Source of the DNA: Flavobacteriaceae bacterium CG_4_10_14_3_um_filter_33_47
Lineage (GTDB): Bacteria; Bacteroidota; Bacteroidia; Flavobacteriales; Flavobacteriaceae
Reading direction: 5' to 3'
Assembly: GCA_002784145.1 (NCBI GenBank)
Contig: PFKE01000081.1
Location: forward strand, 1 to 56,851
DNA length: 56,851 nt
Positions within the stretch are counted from its first letter, which is position 1. The number at the start of each line of letters is the position of its first letter. The notes below the pieces were generated by a model. That model was not told the DNA's origin, searched no databases, and worked only from the letters and a program-made list of their open reading frames with translations. Positions 1 through 8,989 of the stretch are shown piece after piece. Both the position numbers and the translations under genes were made by a program.

Positions 1-1
1 T

Positions 2-613
2 TTTGTGATGTTTTTAATTCTAGAATACAACAACACACTTGCTGAACATTCTACTTACGGAAAATTAGTCAATGCTTTGTTCGGAGCTGCAACACCTAGA
101 ACCGCTGGATTTAATTCGGTCGACATGACAGCCTTGGCGTTTCCAACTATTATGATAACTTTTTTACTTATGTGGATTGGTGCTTCGCCAGTCTCAACAG
201 GTGGTGGTATAAAAACCAGTACATTTGCTATTGCAACCTTAAATATTTTAAGTTTAGCCAAAGGAAAGCATCGTATTGAGGTTTATAGAAGAGAGATTGC
301 CGATATTTCTGTAAAAAGAGCCTTTGCAACCATATCTCTTTCATTAATTGTTATTGGATCTGGTATTGTACTCATTACCATTTTTGACCCGGAAAAAGGA
401 TTGTTAAAAATTGCGTTTGAGACTTTTTCAGCATTTGGTACCGTAGGTTTAAGTTTAGGTATCACTGGAGACTTAAGTACAGCTAGTAAACTTATTGTTG
501 CTGGAATTATGTTTGTTGGCAGAGTAAGTATGCTTTCCATAATTGTAGCTGTATTTAAAAAAATAAAACATAAAAATTATCGCTACCCAAGCGAAGAAAT
601 CACGATTAACTAA
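2..613 (+). CDS. TrkH/KtrB-family potassium uptake channel subunit, C-terminal part (5' end outside window)
   Basis: This is the membrane pore subunit of a Trk/Ktr K+ uptake system, cut by the left window edge; the reading frame is open to base 2, so the true start lies upstream. The visible 203 residues hold the last pore repeats: GAATPRTAGFN and PVSTGGGIKTSTFA match the re-entrant loop and conserved glycine-rich segment of the family. About four hydrophobic stretches follow, and the tail is basic (KKIKHKNYRYP), as expected for the cytoplasmic end. The gene is followed after 104 bp by a TrkA-type regulatory subunit on the same strand, the usual partner. Family assignment is firm; the choice between TrkH and KtrB is not possible from the C-terminus. 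Confidence 0.93.
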   Translation, partial: FVMFLILEYNNTLAEHSTYGKLVNALFGAATPRTAGFNSVDMTALAFPTIMITFLLMWIGASPVSTGGGIKTSTFAIATLNILSLAKGKHRIEVYRREIADISVKRAFATISLSLIVIGSGIVLITIFDPEKGLLKIAFETFSAFGTVGLSLGITGDLSTASKLIVAGIMFVGRVSMLSIIVAVFKKIKHKNYRYPSEEITIN

Positions 614-717
614 AAAAAAAAAAAATGAATTCAATCATTGTAAATATTTTAATATCAAGTCTATACTCAACGATTGACAAATGCCATTAAACTATTTAAA
701 AACAAACATCTAAAGAA

Positions 718-1401
718 ATGAAATATATAATTGTTGGTTTAGGAAATTTTGGAGCTTCTTTGGCTGAAAAATTAACGGCTCAAGGAAATGAAGTTATTGG
801 TATTGACAACAAAATGAATAAAGTAGATTTATTCAAAGAAAAAATTTCACATACCATTTGCATGGATTCTACAGACGAATTTACAGTCTCCGGCTTACCC
901 CTTAAAGAAACAGATGTCGTCATTATTGCCATTGGCGAAGACCAAGGCGCTAATGTGATGACGACCGCTTTATTTAAAAATTTTCAGGTAAAACGTTTAA
1001 TTAGCAGAGCTATTGATCCTTTACACGAAAAAGTGTTGATGGCCATCGGCGTAGATGAAATTGTGCATCCAGAAGAAGAAACCGCAGAACGCTGGGCAAA
1101 AAAATTGTGCTTAACAAATGTGATAGATTCATTTAAATTAAGCGACGACTTTAGCATAATAGAAGTGAATATTCCAAAGAAATTTATTGGCAAAACAATA
1201 GAAGAAATTCAATTACGAAGAAACTACAACATCTTGGCATTGACCACCATTAAAAAAACAGAAATTAAAAGCGTTGTTGGTAAAACCTGGAACGAGGATA
1301 AAGTGCAAGGTGTTGCCTCGCCAGACACACTTCTTGAGGAAAAGGATATTTTGGTTATTTATGGAGCCAATGCAGATTTACGAAAATTCACCAACCAATA
1401 A
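718..1401 (+). CDS. TrkA/KtrA-family potassium uptake regulatory protein (RCK_N + RCK_C)
   Basis: Cytoplasmic nucleotide-binding subunit that gates the Trk/Ktr K+ channel encoded just upstream. Residues 3-30 form a Rossmann start with GLGNFG and an acidic end of strand 2 (VIGID), typical of RCK_N domains binding NAD(H) or ATP/ADP. From about residue 140 an RCK_C domain follows (FSIIEVNIPKKFIGKTIEEI ... EKDILVIYGANADLRKF). The length of 227 residues equals the one-RCK KtrA type rather than the duplicated E. coli TrkA. The ATG lies 104 bp after the channel gene, preceded by an A-rich stretch with no Shine-Dalgarno, which is normal for Bacteroidota. It is probably cotranscribed with the channel. 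Confidence 0.95.
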   Translation: MKYIIVGLGNFGASLAEKLTAQGNEVIGIDNKMNKVDLFKEKISHTICMDSTDEFTVSGLPLKETDVVIIAIGEDQGANVMTTALFKNFQVKRLISRAIDPLHEKVLMAIGVDEIVHPEEETAERWAKKLCLTNVIDSFKLSDDFSIIEVNIPKKFIGKTIEEIQLRRNYNILALTTIKKTEIKSVVGKTWNEDKVQGVASPDTLLEEKDILVIYGANADLRKFTNQ

Positions 1402-1516
1402 AAAGTACACTTAAATTGGTATTAAATTTGGACTTGTTTTTGAGTTGTAAAACCCAAAGTGACAAATAATTGTATACCTTACAATTTTTAACATTCAAAC
1501 CCTATTTCAAAACACC

Positions 1517-1999
1517 ATGACCTTGTTTAATTTTAACGAAGTACAAGATATTTCTGACTGGAAGATAGTTGATGATGTGGTTATGGGCGGACAATCTAAC
1601 GGTATTTTTAGTTTAAGTGATTCTGGAACAGGACTTTTTAAAGGCAATGTGTCCTTAGAAAATAACGGTGGTTTCTCCATGGTTCAATATAGATTTGCCT
1701 GCAAGCAGTTTGAAGCTTTCACAAAGGTGTCCATCAGGATAAAAGGTGATGGTAAAGATTATCAATTTAGAATTAAATCCAACGAAAGTGATTACTACTC
1801 TTATGTAGCATCTTTTAAAACTTCAGGAGATTGGGAAACCATTGTCATCCCATTTGCTAGTATGTATCCAGCCTTTAGAGGCAAAAAAATAGATGCTGAA
1901 AATTATCCCGGAAATCAACTAGAACTCATCGCTTTTTTAATTGGCAATAAAAAAGAGGAATCTTTTCGCCTGGAAATTGAACGTATTGAGCTAATATAA
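1517..1999 (+). CDS. CIA30 family protein (complex I intermediate-associated protein 30-like)
   Basis: A 160-residue soluble beta-rich protein of the CIA30 family, recognised by VDDVVMGGQSNG near residue 20 and the Trp/Gly-rich jelly-roll pattern that follows (GFSMVQYRF, RIKGDGKDYQFRIKS). In eukaryotes the family assists complex I assembly; in bacteria the role is not established, although a galactose-binding-like fold is expected. There is no signal peptide, so it is probably cytoplasmic. A possible -7 box (TAAATTTG) lies at 1423-1430. It converges on the cysteine-synthase-like gene with a 9-bp gap and no visible terminator. Confidence 0.85.
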   Translation: MTLFNFNEVQDISDWKIVDDVVMGGQSNGIFSLSDSGTGLFKGNVSLENNGGFSMVQYRFACKQFEAFTKVSIRIKGDGKDYQFRIKSNESDYYSYVASFKTSGDWETIVIPFASMYPAFRGKKIDAENYPGNQLELIAFLIGNKKEESFRLEIERIELI

Positions 2000-2008
2000 A
2001 GTTTTATT

Positions 2009-2989
2009 TTAATCTAAATAGCCCATGGAACGCATCCAGTCGTCATTAAACATTTTAGCCACATAACGGCTTCCATGATCGTGAAATAACACCACAACTA
2101 CATCATCTTTAGTAAAATGCTCTTTTAATTGAAGAACCCCTTTAATGGCTGCACCAGCAGAATTTCCTAAAAACATAGCTTCTTCTTTAGCAAGTCGCTG
2201 TGTATAAATAGCAGCCTCTTTATCGGTTACTTTTGTAAATCCATCAATCACAGAAAAATCAACATTTTTTGGTAAAATGTCTTCTCCAATGCCTTCCGTA
2301 ACGTAAGGATAAATTTCTTTCTCATCAAAAATACCCGTTTCATGATATTTTTTAAAAACCGATCCATAGGTGTCTATACCCCAAACTTTAATGTTGGGGT
2401 TTTGTTCTTTTAAATATTTGCCAACACCAGAAATGGTTCCACCTGTACCAACGCCAACCACAAAATGGGTGATTTTCCCATCGGTTTGTTTCCAGATTTC
2501 AGGACCAGTAGATTCATAATGAGCTAGTGAATTACTAGGGTTATCGTATTGATTGACATACCACGAATTAGGCGTTTCTTCAGCCAATCGTTTTGAAACT
2601 GAGTAATACGAACGCGGATCCGTTGGTTCTACGTTATTAGGGCAAACTACCACTTGTGCGCCCATAGCACGAAGTACATCTATTTTTTCTTTGGATTGTT
2701 TATCACCAATCACAAAAACACAATGATAGCCTTTTACAATAGCTGCCAATGCTAAACCCATTCCAGTATTGCCAGACGTGCCTTCAATGATGGTTCCGCC
2801 TGGTTTTAAGCGGCCATCAACTTCAGCATCTTCAATCATTTTAAGAGCCATTCTGTCTTTGGTAGAATGCCCAGGATTGAAGGTTTCATATTTTGCTAAA
2901 ACCAAACAAGGTAATTCCTTAGTAAGAACGTTTAATTTTACAAGCGGTGTATTCCCAATGGTTTCTAATATGTTTTTTTTGTAATCCAT
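2009..2989 (-). CDS. PLP-dependent cysteine synthase / cystathionine beta-synthase family protein
   Basis: Fold-type II PLP enzyme of 326 residues, of the family that makes cysteine from O-acetylserine or cystathionine from serine and homocysteine. The PLP lysine is expected at K44 within NPGHSTKDR; the cofactor phosphate loop is VGTGGTISGVG; the asparagine loop is EGTSGNTGMGL. The canonical NPGGSVKDR motif is altered (GH for GG, T for V), so substrate preference is uncertain. The C-terminus (FHDHGSRYVAKMFNDDWM) resembles the catalytic core of cystathionine beta-synthases, but the CBS regulatory tandem is absent. It is a stand-alone minus-strand gene. A possible minus -7 box (TATTTTTG) lies at 3008-3015. 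Confidence 0.88.
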   Translation of the reverse strand: MDYKKNILETIGNTPLVKLNVLTKELPCLVLAKYETFNPGHSTKDRMALKMIEDAEVDGRLKPGGTIIEGTSGNTGMGLALAAIVKGYHCVFVIGDKQSKEKIDVLRAMGAQVVVCPNNVEPTDPRSYYSVSKRLAEETPNSWYVNQYDNPSNSLAHYESTGPEIWKQTDGKITHFVVGVGTGGTISGVGKYLKEQNPNIKVWGIDTYGSVFKKYHETGIFDEKEIYPYVTEGIGEDILPKNVDFSVIDGFTKVTDKEAAIYTQRLAKEEAMFLGNSAGAAIKGVLQLKEHFTKDDVVVVLFHDHGSRYVAKMFNDDWMRSMGYLD

Positions 2990-3145
2990 AAATTATTCAA
3001 CGATCTTCAAAAATAACAAAAAGCTATTTGGTAATTGTTAAAACTATCTTATTGTTGCGTTAGTGATGGCGCCATTGTTGGAGCTCTTTGAAAAAAGCGA
3101 CTGGCGACAGCACGACCATGCTAAAAAGCATGGGAACGCCCAAAA

Positions 3146-4381
3146 TTATTCAAAACGAATGGATTTTACCGGCGATATTTTAGTGATAACGTATGAAGGC
3201 ACCAAAAGCATGACCAAGCAGAGTATAAGCGTTCCTACATTTAAAGCCAAGATGTAAACAACATTAATATAAATAGGTGCTTCACTTACATAATAAACCG
3301 TTGGATCCAATGGAAATAATTTAAAGTATTTTTGAGCAAAAAGAAGGCTTAAGCCTATGAGGTTTCCCCAGAATAACCCTAATAAAATAAGATAGGACGC
3401 ATTGTATAAAAACAGTTTTCGAATGCTCCAGTTATTACTTCCCAAAGCTTTTAAAATGCCTATCATTTGAGTACGTTCCAGAATTAAAACCAATAATGCC
3501 GTTATCATATTAATGCCTGCAACCAAAATCATGATACCAATAATGCCATAGATATTTTTATCAAATATTTTTATCCATTCAAAAATAGAAACGTATTTTT
3601 CACTAATGGTTTGCGTGTTAAACGTTGAAGGTGTGTTTTGATAAATTTCGATGCCTTTTTGCTGAAGTTGGTCAAAATCATCCACAAACACTTCAAAACT
3701 ACCTACTTGATCGTCATCCCATTTATTAATGCGCTGTAAATGCCTAATATCTCCAATAACATAGGTGGCATCAAAATCTTGAAACCCTGAATTATAAATA
3801 CCTACAATGCTGTAAGTGATGATGTTTGGCAACTTATTTGGATCGTCTTTAGCAAAAATCATTTGAAACGTATCGCCCACATTAAATTTTAAACGGTTGG
3901 CAATGTACTGAGACATTAATACGTCTTCATTGCGCTTTTGAGTATAATCTGGCAAGCGTCCTTGTACTAAAAAATCTTTAAAATAATCCCAATGATAATC
4001 AGCGCCGACACCTTTTAAAACCAAGCCTTCAAAATCGGTTTCTGTTCTAATCACACCAAATTTTGTAGCAACTGCTTGTATATATTTAATGCCTTCAACC
4101 GTTTTAAATTCTGGGTAAAAGTCCTGTTTAGTTGAAATGGGAACGAGACTTTCCTGAGAATTATTACTATCAAAATTATTTATAATAACATGCCCGTTAA
4201 AAGCTACCACTTTATCTCTAATTTTTTGTTGCAATCCTATTCCAGTTGCAATAGCAATCATCATAACAATAATGCCTATAGCAATAGCCGAAATACCAAT
4301 TTTTATTATTGGTGCCGATATGCTACTTTTATACGCTTTACTGCCAATAATACGTTTAGCTATAAAATACTCGTAATTCAA
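3146..4381 (-). CDS. LolC/LolE-type ABC transporter permease (lipoprotein-releasing system)
   Basis: Inner-membrane permease of 411 residues with the MacB/FtsX layout: one N-terminal helix (about residues 22-48), a large periplasmic domain (about 50-270), and three C-terminal helices (about 275-300, 325-350, 372-402). LILERTQMIGILKALGSNNW before helix 3 is the conserved coupling segment of this family. In the family it extracts lipoproteins from the inner membrane for transfer to LolA; the ATPase partner is not adjacent. The gene is divergent from the muramidase gene, with only 9 bp between the start codons, so their promoters must overlap neighbouring coding sequence. Confidence 0.88.
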   Translation of the reverse strand: MNYEYFIAKRIIGSKAYKSSISAPIIKIGISAIAIGIIVMMIAIATGIGLQQKIRDKVVAFNGHVIINNFDSNNSQESLVPISTKQDFYPEFKTVEGIKYIQAVATKFGVIRTETDFEGLVLKGVGADYHWDYFKDFLVQGRLPDYTQKRNEDVLMSQYIANRLKFNVGDTFQMIFAKDDPNKLPNIITYSIVGIYNSGFQDFDATYVIGDIRHLQRINKWDDDQVGSFEVFVDDFDQLQQKGIEIYQNTPSTFNTQTISEKYVSIFEWIKIFDKNIYGIIGIMILVAGINMITALLVLILERTQMIGILKALGSNNWSIRKLFLYNASYLILLGLFWGNLIGLSLLFAQKYFKLFPLDPTVYYVSEAPIYINVVYILALNVGTLILCLVMLLVPSYVITKISPVKSIRFE

Positions 4382-4390
4382 TTTTTTAGT

Positions 4391-5608
4391 ATGATATTTA
4401 ATATTTTCAAAAATACAGTTTTATTATTTCTTTTTGCGGTGATTTCTTGTGGAAACTTAACTAAGGGTGGAACAAATAAAGAAGCCATCAAAATTCAAAG
4501 AACAGAACCGATTGTAGGTGCTAATCAAATGGATGCCTATTTGCCTTTGTTAAAAGGAAAAAGGGTTGGTATTGTTGCTAACCAAACGAGTGTAATATTT
4601 AAAGGAAGTTCAAACAAAACCTACACGCATTTAGTGGATTCATTAGTGGCCTTAGACATACATGTGGTGAAAGTTTTTTCTCCGGAACATGGTTTTAGAG
4701 GCACAGCAGATGCTGGTGAATTGGTTGATGACAGCAAGGATAAAAAAACCGGTTTACCCATTATATCACTTCATGGTAAAAACAGAAAGCCAACCAAAGA
4801 ACAGCTGCAGGATATTGATGTCATAGTCTTTGATCTTCAAGATGTTGGCGTACGGTTTTACACCTATCTTTCTACCATGCATTATGTCATGGAAGCCTGT
4901 GCAGAAGCAAACATTGAAGTCATTTTACTTGACAGACCTAATCCGAATGCACATTACATAGATGGACCGGTTTTAGATATGAAATTTAAAAGTTTTGTAG
5001 GTATGCATCCGGTGCCTTTGGTTTATGGTATGACCATTGGTGAATATGCAAAAATGATTAACGGTGAGTATTGGCTAGAACATGGCGTTGTTTGTAGTTT
5101 AACGGTCGTTCCACTAAAAAACTACACACACCAAACAAAGTATAGTTTACCCATTAAGCCATCGCCCAATTTACCCAATGATAAAGCCGTCAACCTATAT
5201 CCCAGTATAGATATCTTTAGAGGAACCGTCATTAATGCGGGACGTGGTTCCAGTTTTCAGTTACAATGCTACGGAGCACCCTTTTTTCCTAAAAGTGATT
5301 TTAGTTATATTCCAAAACCCAATGAAGGCGCAAAACATCCGAGGTTTGAAAACGAGGTTTGTTATGGAGTAGATTTGAGAAATGAACCAACCCTCAACCA
5401 TTTCACTTTAAAATATCTTATAGATGCTTACTCTAAAACACCAAAAAGCGAACCATTTTTTGGTCCTACATTTACGGTTCATGCTGGGAATGATGTTTTA
5501 CAAAAACAAATAGAATTTGGATTATCTGAAACCAATATAAAAGCATCGTGGAAAGAAGATTTAGATGCTTTTAAAAAAACCAGAGCCAAGTATCTTATTT
5601 ACAACTAA
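4391..5608 (+). CDS. DUF1343 lipoprotein, NamZ-type exo-beta-N-acetylmuramidase
   Basis: A 405-residue DUF1343 protein, the family named NamZ after the Tannerella forsythia enzyme that removes N-acetylmuramic acid from the non-reducing end of peptidoglycan fragments. Diagnostic stretches are FSPEHGFRGTADAGE, VDVIVFDLQDVGVRFYTYLSTM-like text, LLDRPNPNAHYIDGPVLD and PSPNLPNDKAVNLYPS. The track ORF begins at 4190, but its first 67 codons run antisense through the permease gene. The ATG at 4391 gives a lipoprotein signal (FLFAVISC, Cys20), so this start is chosen. The product should be a periplasmic or outer-membrane lipoprotein. The serine hydrolase next door may act on the same cell-wall fragments (inference). 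Confidence 0.9.
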   Translation: MIFNIFKNTVLLFLFAVISCGNLTKGGTNKEAIKIQRTEPIVGANQMDAYLPLLKGKRVGIVANQTSVIFKGSSNKTYTHLVDSLVALDIHVVKVFSPEHGFRGTADAGELVDDSKDKKTGLPIISLHGKNRKPTKEQLQDIDVIVFDLQDVGVRFYTYLSTMHYVMEACAEANIEVILLDRPNPNAHYIDGPVLDMKFKSFVGMHPVPLVYGMTIGEYAKMINGEYWLEHGVVCSLTVVPLKNYTHQTKYSLPIKPSPNLPNDKAVNLYPSIDIFRGTVINAGRGSSFQLQCYGAPFFPKSDFSYIPKPNEGAKHPRFENEVCYGVDLRNEPTLNHFTLKYLIDAYSKTPKSEPFFGPTFTVHAGNDVLQKQIEFGLSETNIKASWKEDLDAFKKTRAKYLIYN

Positions 5609-5627
5609 TTTATTGAAGCCTACTGTC

Positions 5628-6707
5628 ATGAAAAAGATTATGGCATTTATCATGCTAACCTTAAGTTCGTTTGGTTTTAGTCAAACAATAGATAAAACAA
5701 TACAGGCAAAACCTAAAACCGCCAAGAAAATGGCCAAAGAGTTTTTAGAAATCCATCAAATACCTGGCATGGCCATTTCGGTATCAAAACATGGCAAACT
5801 TATCTGGTCCAAAGGTTTTGGATACGCCCAATTAAAACCGAAAGTTAAAATTAAACCCAAGAAAACCATCTTTAGAGTTGCTAGTATTTCAAAGTCAATC
5901 ACCGGCATAGCTTTGGGGAAATTGATGGATGATGCCTTGATTGATATAGACAAAAGCATTTATGAATATTTGCCCAGTTACCCAAAAAAATCTTATGATT
6001 TTAGTGCGCGCCAACTTGCTGGAAATCTTGCAGGTATTAGGCATTATAAAGACAATAGCGAATATGCTCTCAATAAAAAAATGAGTATTAGCGAAGGTTT
6101 ATCGCTTTTTAAAGACGATGAATTATTATTTGAACCCGGCACTAACTTTCATTACAGTTCAATGGGCTATGTGCTATTAAGCGATGTGATGCAAAAGGCC
6201 TCAAACATCCCGTTTGATACTTATGTGAGTGATTCTATTTTTAAACCTTTGAAAATGACGCGTTCGTCCATGGAAAATTCAAATATTGAAGTCCCAAAAA
6301 AAACGGCGTTTTACAAAATTTCCACATTAAAAAGCCCCGTGATTGCCAAGCCTGTTTCAAATGAATATAAAGTGGCTGGTGGTGGATTTTTGTCAACTTC
6401 GGAAGATCTTGTGAAATTTGGCAACGAAATTATTTTCCCGAAACTGATTTCAAAAGAAACCTTATCTGAAATCATCACTTCACAACGTTTAAAATCGGGA
6501 CAAAAAACCGGATACGGCATAGGGTTTTCTGTTGGGCATTCGCAAAAAGGAACCCCAAAATATTATCATACCGGCGGTGGTGTTGGTGCTTCATCCATAT
6601 TATTAATCTACCCCAAAGAAGAACTGGTAATAGCCGTTTTAACCAATTTAACTGGTGTAAATATGATTGATTTTGGCAATCAATTAGAGTCTGCTTTTAT
6701 TGATTAA
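5628..6707 (+). CDS. Serine hydrolase, beta-lactamase class C / penicillin-binding-protein-like
   Basis: Secreted 359-residue serine hydrolase of the class C beta-lactamase/DD-peptidase/esterase family. The nucleophile motif SxxK is SISK (about residue 86, in FRVASISKS), the second motif is the Tyr of HYSSMGY, and the third is HTGG (in YYHTGGGVGASS). The track start at 5565 overlaps the upstream gene; ATG 5628 starts a clean signal peptide ending SSFGFSQ and is preferred. It follows the muramidase after 19 bp, probably as one operon. True beta-lactamase activity cannot be claimed: many relatives are peptidases or esterases. Its end lies 10 bp from the convergent GDPD gene. Confidence 0.88.
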   Translation: MKKIMAFIMLTLSSFGFSQTIDKTIQAKPKTAKKMAKEFLEIHQIPGMAISVSKHGKLIWSKGFGYAQLKPKVKIKPKKTIFRVASISKSITGIALGKLMDDALIDIDKSIYEYLPSYPKKSYDFSARQLAGNLAGIRHYKDNSEYALNKKMSISEGLSLFKDDELLFEPGTNFHYSSMGYVLLSDVMQKASNIPFDTYVSDSIFKPLKMTRSSMENSNIEVPKKTAFYKISTLKSPVIAKPVSNEYKVAGGGFLSTSEDLVKFGNEIIFPKLISKETLSEIITSQRLKSGQKTGYGIGFSVGHSQKGTPKYYHTGGGVGASSILLIYPKEELVIAVLTNLTGVNMIDFGNQLESAFID

Positions 6708-6717
6708 TAAGTCGGTT

Positions 6718-7602
6718 TCAATTTTTGGATTTTAATAAAGCCAAGAGTTTATCTGGATAATCTGTGATAATACCATCTACATTAAAAGCTATCATCTCTG
6801 CCATGGTTTCAGTGGTATTAACTGTCCAAGGAATGATTTGATAGGTTTCTTTTTGATATTTTTCAACGATTTCTTTAGAAAGTAATGGATAATATGGACT
6901 TATAATTTCTGGTTTAAAACTAAGGCTATTAAGTTTAACTTCAATGGATTCGTTTTCGTCCACCAGTAAAGCCATTTTCATGGTTGGCGATTGTTTTTTT
7001 ATTTCTTCTAAAATACGCACATCAAACGATTGTAAATTTACTCTTTTAAAAACATCAAAATCAGCAATAACTTTCAGTACTAAACGAACAAACTCTTCTG
7101 GCTCTGGTGTAAAAATAGTATCATACTCGGGTTGTGCTTTTATTTCAATATTATATCGAATATTGGGATTTAAGTTTTCTGAAAGCTTAAACACTTCAGA
7201 CAATAAAGGTTTATATACTTTTACTTTTTCTTGGTTTGGGAATTTTCCATACTTTTTTGAACCACAATCAAATTGTTTTATAGAATCGTAGTTCATTTGG
7301 TATAGGTTATATTTTAATTCGTCTTCCTTTTTAATCTCATTTCCATTGGCACCCAAACAATAATCACTTTTCATATAGGGTTCATGCGAAATAACTACTT
7401 GCTTATCCTTTGAAATAGTTAGATCCATTTCTAGTGTTGTTACGCCGAGTTCTATGGCTTTTTTAAAAGCAGGCAAAGAGTTTTCTGGCATAAGTCCTCT
7501 GCATCCTCTATGACCTTGTACATCCATGTTGATAGAAGGTTTTAAATTACAACTCAGTATACTCGTTAAAAAAAGAGCAAAAATTATGGTATTAGTTTTC
7601 AT
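6718..7602 (-). CDS. Glycerophosphodiester phosphodiesterase family lipoprotein
   Basis: Hydrolyses glycerophosphodiesters to an alcohol and glycerol 3-phosphate, in the family. The 294-residue protein starts with a lipoprotein signal (FLTSILSC). The GDPD TIM barrel follows: QGHRGCRGLMPENSLPAF carries the HRG/PEN motif, EMDLTISKD the metal-binding Glu/Asp, and ISHEP the second catalytic His. The end ITDYPDKLL matches the closing D/P motif. It overlaps the upstream hydroxylase gene by 11 bp, so translational coupling is likely. A role in phospholipid turnover near the membrane is an inference. Confidence 0.92.
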   Translation of the reverse strand: MKTNTIIFALFLTSILSCNLKPSINMDVQGHRGCRGLMPENSLPAFKKAIELGVTTLEMDLTISKDKQVVISHEPYMKSDYCLGANGNEIKKEDELKYNLYQMNYDSIKQFDCGSKKYGKFPNQEKVKVYKPLLSEVFKLSENLNPNIRYNIEIKAQPEYDTIFTPEPEEFVRLVLKVIADFDVFKRVNLQSFDVRILEEIKKQSPTMKMALLVDENESIEVKLNSLSFKPEIISPYYPLLSKEIVEKYQKETYQIIPWTVNTTETMAEMIAFNVDGIITDYPDKLLALLKSKN

Positions 7603-8434
7603 TTATATTAAGAATAGTAGGTTTTTTATACTTCTGAAAAGGCTGTTTAAGCAAGGTATTTATTTGACCATTTTCAACCTCATCAGGAAACACATCAACC
7701 CCAAAAACAAGCTTCTCCCTATCTAAATACTTATAAGTTCCAAGCAATCTGTCCCAAACAGAAAATATATTACCATAATTAGAATCGGTATAAGGTAGTA
7801 CATAATGATGGTGCACTTTATGCATGTCTGGCGATACCAAAACATAACTTAAAATTCTATCTATAGATATAGGCAATTTAATGTTAGCATGTGTAAATTG
7901 TGTGGCTACTAATGACAACGATTGATACAGCATAACAATACCCATAGGTGCACCAATAACAAAAACTCCAAAAAGTGTAAACACAAACCTAATGACACTT
8001 TCAATGGGATGATGCCTGTTAGCTGTTGTAGTATCTACATAATGATCGGTATGATGCACCAAATGAACCATCCATAAAGGTTTCACTTTATGTTCTACCA
8101 AATGTGGCAAGTAAGCCCCAAAAAAGTCCATAAACAAAACCCCAAGAATGACATATAACCAAAGGGGTGTTTCTGGTAACCAATTAAGAATCCCAAAATG
8201 GTGAGCCATAACCCAATCAGACGAATTTAATAACAAAAATGCTAAAACAAAATTGATAATAATGGTTGTTATGGTAAAGAAAATATTAGGAAAAGCATGA
8301 CGCCATTTTTTATAGTTGAATTTAAATAAAGGAACAGCGCCTTCAATCAACCAAAAAAAAGTTAAACCACCAACTAAAATAAGGCTTCGATGTGAAGACG
8401 GAATGGTTTCAAAATAATTAAGTAAATCTTGCAT
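7592..8434 (-). CDS. Sterol desaturase / fatty acid hydroxylase family membrane protein
   Basis: Integral membrane di-iron oxygenase-like protein of 280 residues. It shows the histidine clusters of the family: HLVEH, then HLVHHTDH with NRHHP, and finally HKVHHHY with the closing NYGNIFSVWDRLLGTY. Four to five hydrophobic helices surround them. The family hydroxylates or desaturates lipids such as sterols, hopanoids, carotenoids or fatty acids; the substrate here is unknown. It is upstream of and overlapping the GDPD gene, suggesting a shared lipid-related transcript. Confidence 0.9.
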   Translation of the reverse strand: MQDLLNYFETIPSSHRSLILVGGLTFFWLIEGAVPLFKFNYKKWRHAFPNIFFTITTIIINFVLAFLLLNSSDWVMAHHFGILNWLPETPLWLYVILGVLFMDFFGAYLPHLVEHKVKPLWMVHLVHHTDHYVDTTTANRHHPIESVIRFVFTLFGVFVIGAPMGIVMLYQSLSLVATQFTHANIKLPISIDRILSYVLVSPDMHKVHHHYVLPYTDSNYGNIFSVWDRLLGTYKYLDREKLVFGVDVFPDEVENGQINTLLKQPFQKYKKPTILNINEN

Positions 8435-8476
8435 GCTAGACGAAATTTATTTTAAATATAATAAAAAAGACCTTGA

Positions 8477-8968
8477 CTATTTGATTAACTTTTTCATGGT
8501 TTCAACAATGTTATATGCTGCCGGACAAATAGCCACATTTTTTAAAGTAAGATTTGATATTTGCTGAAACTTTTTTCGGTCTGTATGCGGAAATTCACTG
8601 CAAGCCTTAGGTCTTACGTCATAAATTGAACAATAATTATCTTTTCCTAAAAAAGTACAAGGCACGCTTTGAAGCACATAATCATGATCCTCATCAACTC
8701 GTAAAAACTCATTTATAAACTGTTGCGGTTTTAATTTAAAATACTTAGAGATTCGCTCAATGTCTTTGGTTGTAAATAACGGTCCTGTTGTTTTACAGCA
8801 ATTGGCACATTTTAAGCAATCAGTCTGTTTAAACTCTTGTTCATGTAACTCTTGCATGACATAATCTAAATTCTTTGGTGGTTTCTTTTTTAGTTTATCA
8901 AAGAATTTTTTGCTTTCGTTATGCTTATCTTTGGCGAGCTTTGGAAGGTTTTTTATGAAGTCTTGCAT
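8477..8968 (-). CDS. YkgJ family cysteine-cluster protein (UPF0153-like)
   Basis: A 163-residue soluble protein with the cysteine cluster C-x2-C-x2-CC (CLKCANCCKTTGP) around residue 57 and further Cys at VPCTFLG, NYCSIYDVRPKACSEFPH and AICPAAYNI. This pattern defines the YkgJ family, thought to bind Zn or an Fe-S cluster; the activity is not known. The N-terminal third is Lys-rich and helical. The start codon lies about 20 bp from the dispersed palindromic repeat at 8990-9082. Confidence 0.88.
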   Translation of the reverse strand: MQDFIKNLPKLAKDKHNESKKFFDKLKKKPPKNLDYVMQELHEQEFKQTDCLKCANCCKTTGPLFTTKDIERISKYFKLKPQQFINEFLRVDEDHDYVLQSVPCTFLGKDNYCSIYDVRPKACSEFPHTDRKKFQQISNLTLKNVAICPAAYNIVETMKKLIK

Positions 8969-8989
8969 GGTGTAAAAATAATGCTTTTC

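Noticed and set aside
3116-3133. Perfect hairpin CCATGCT-AAAA-AGCATGG after the permease gene
   Set aside because: No T run on either side, so I do not call it a terminator; it may still be an RNA hairpin.
3063-3257. 64-residue plus-strand ORF
   Set aside because: Mostly antisense to the permease C-terminus; composition is not protein-like.
4190-4390. N-terminal extension of the DUF1343 ORF in the track
   Set aside because: It is antisense to the LolC/E-type permease gene and would place the lipoprotein signal in the middle of the protein.
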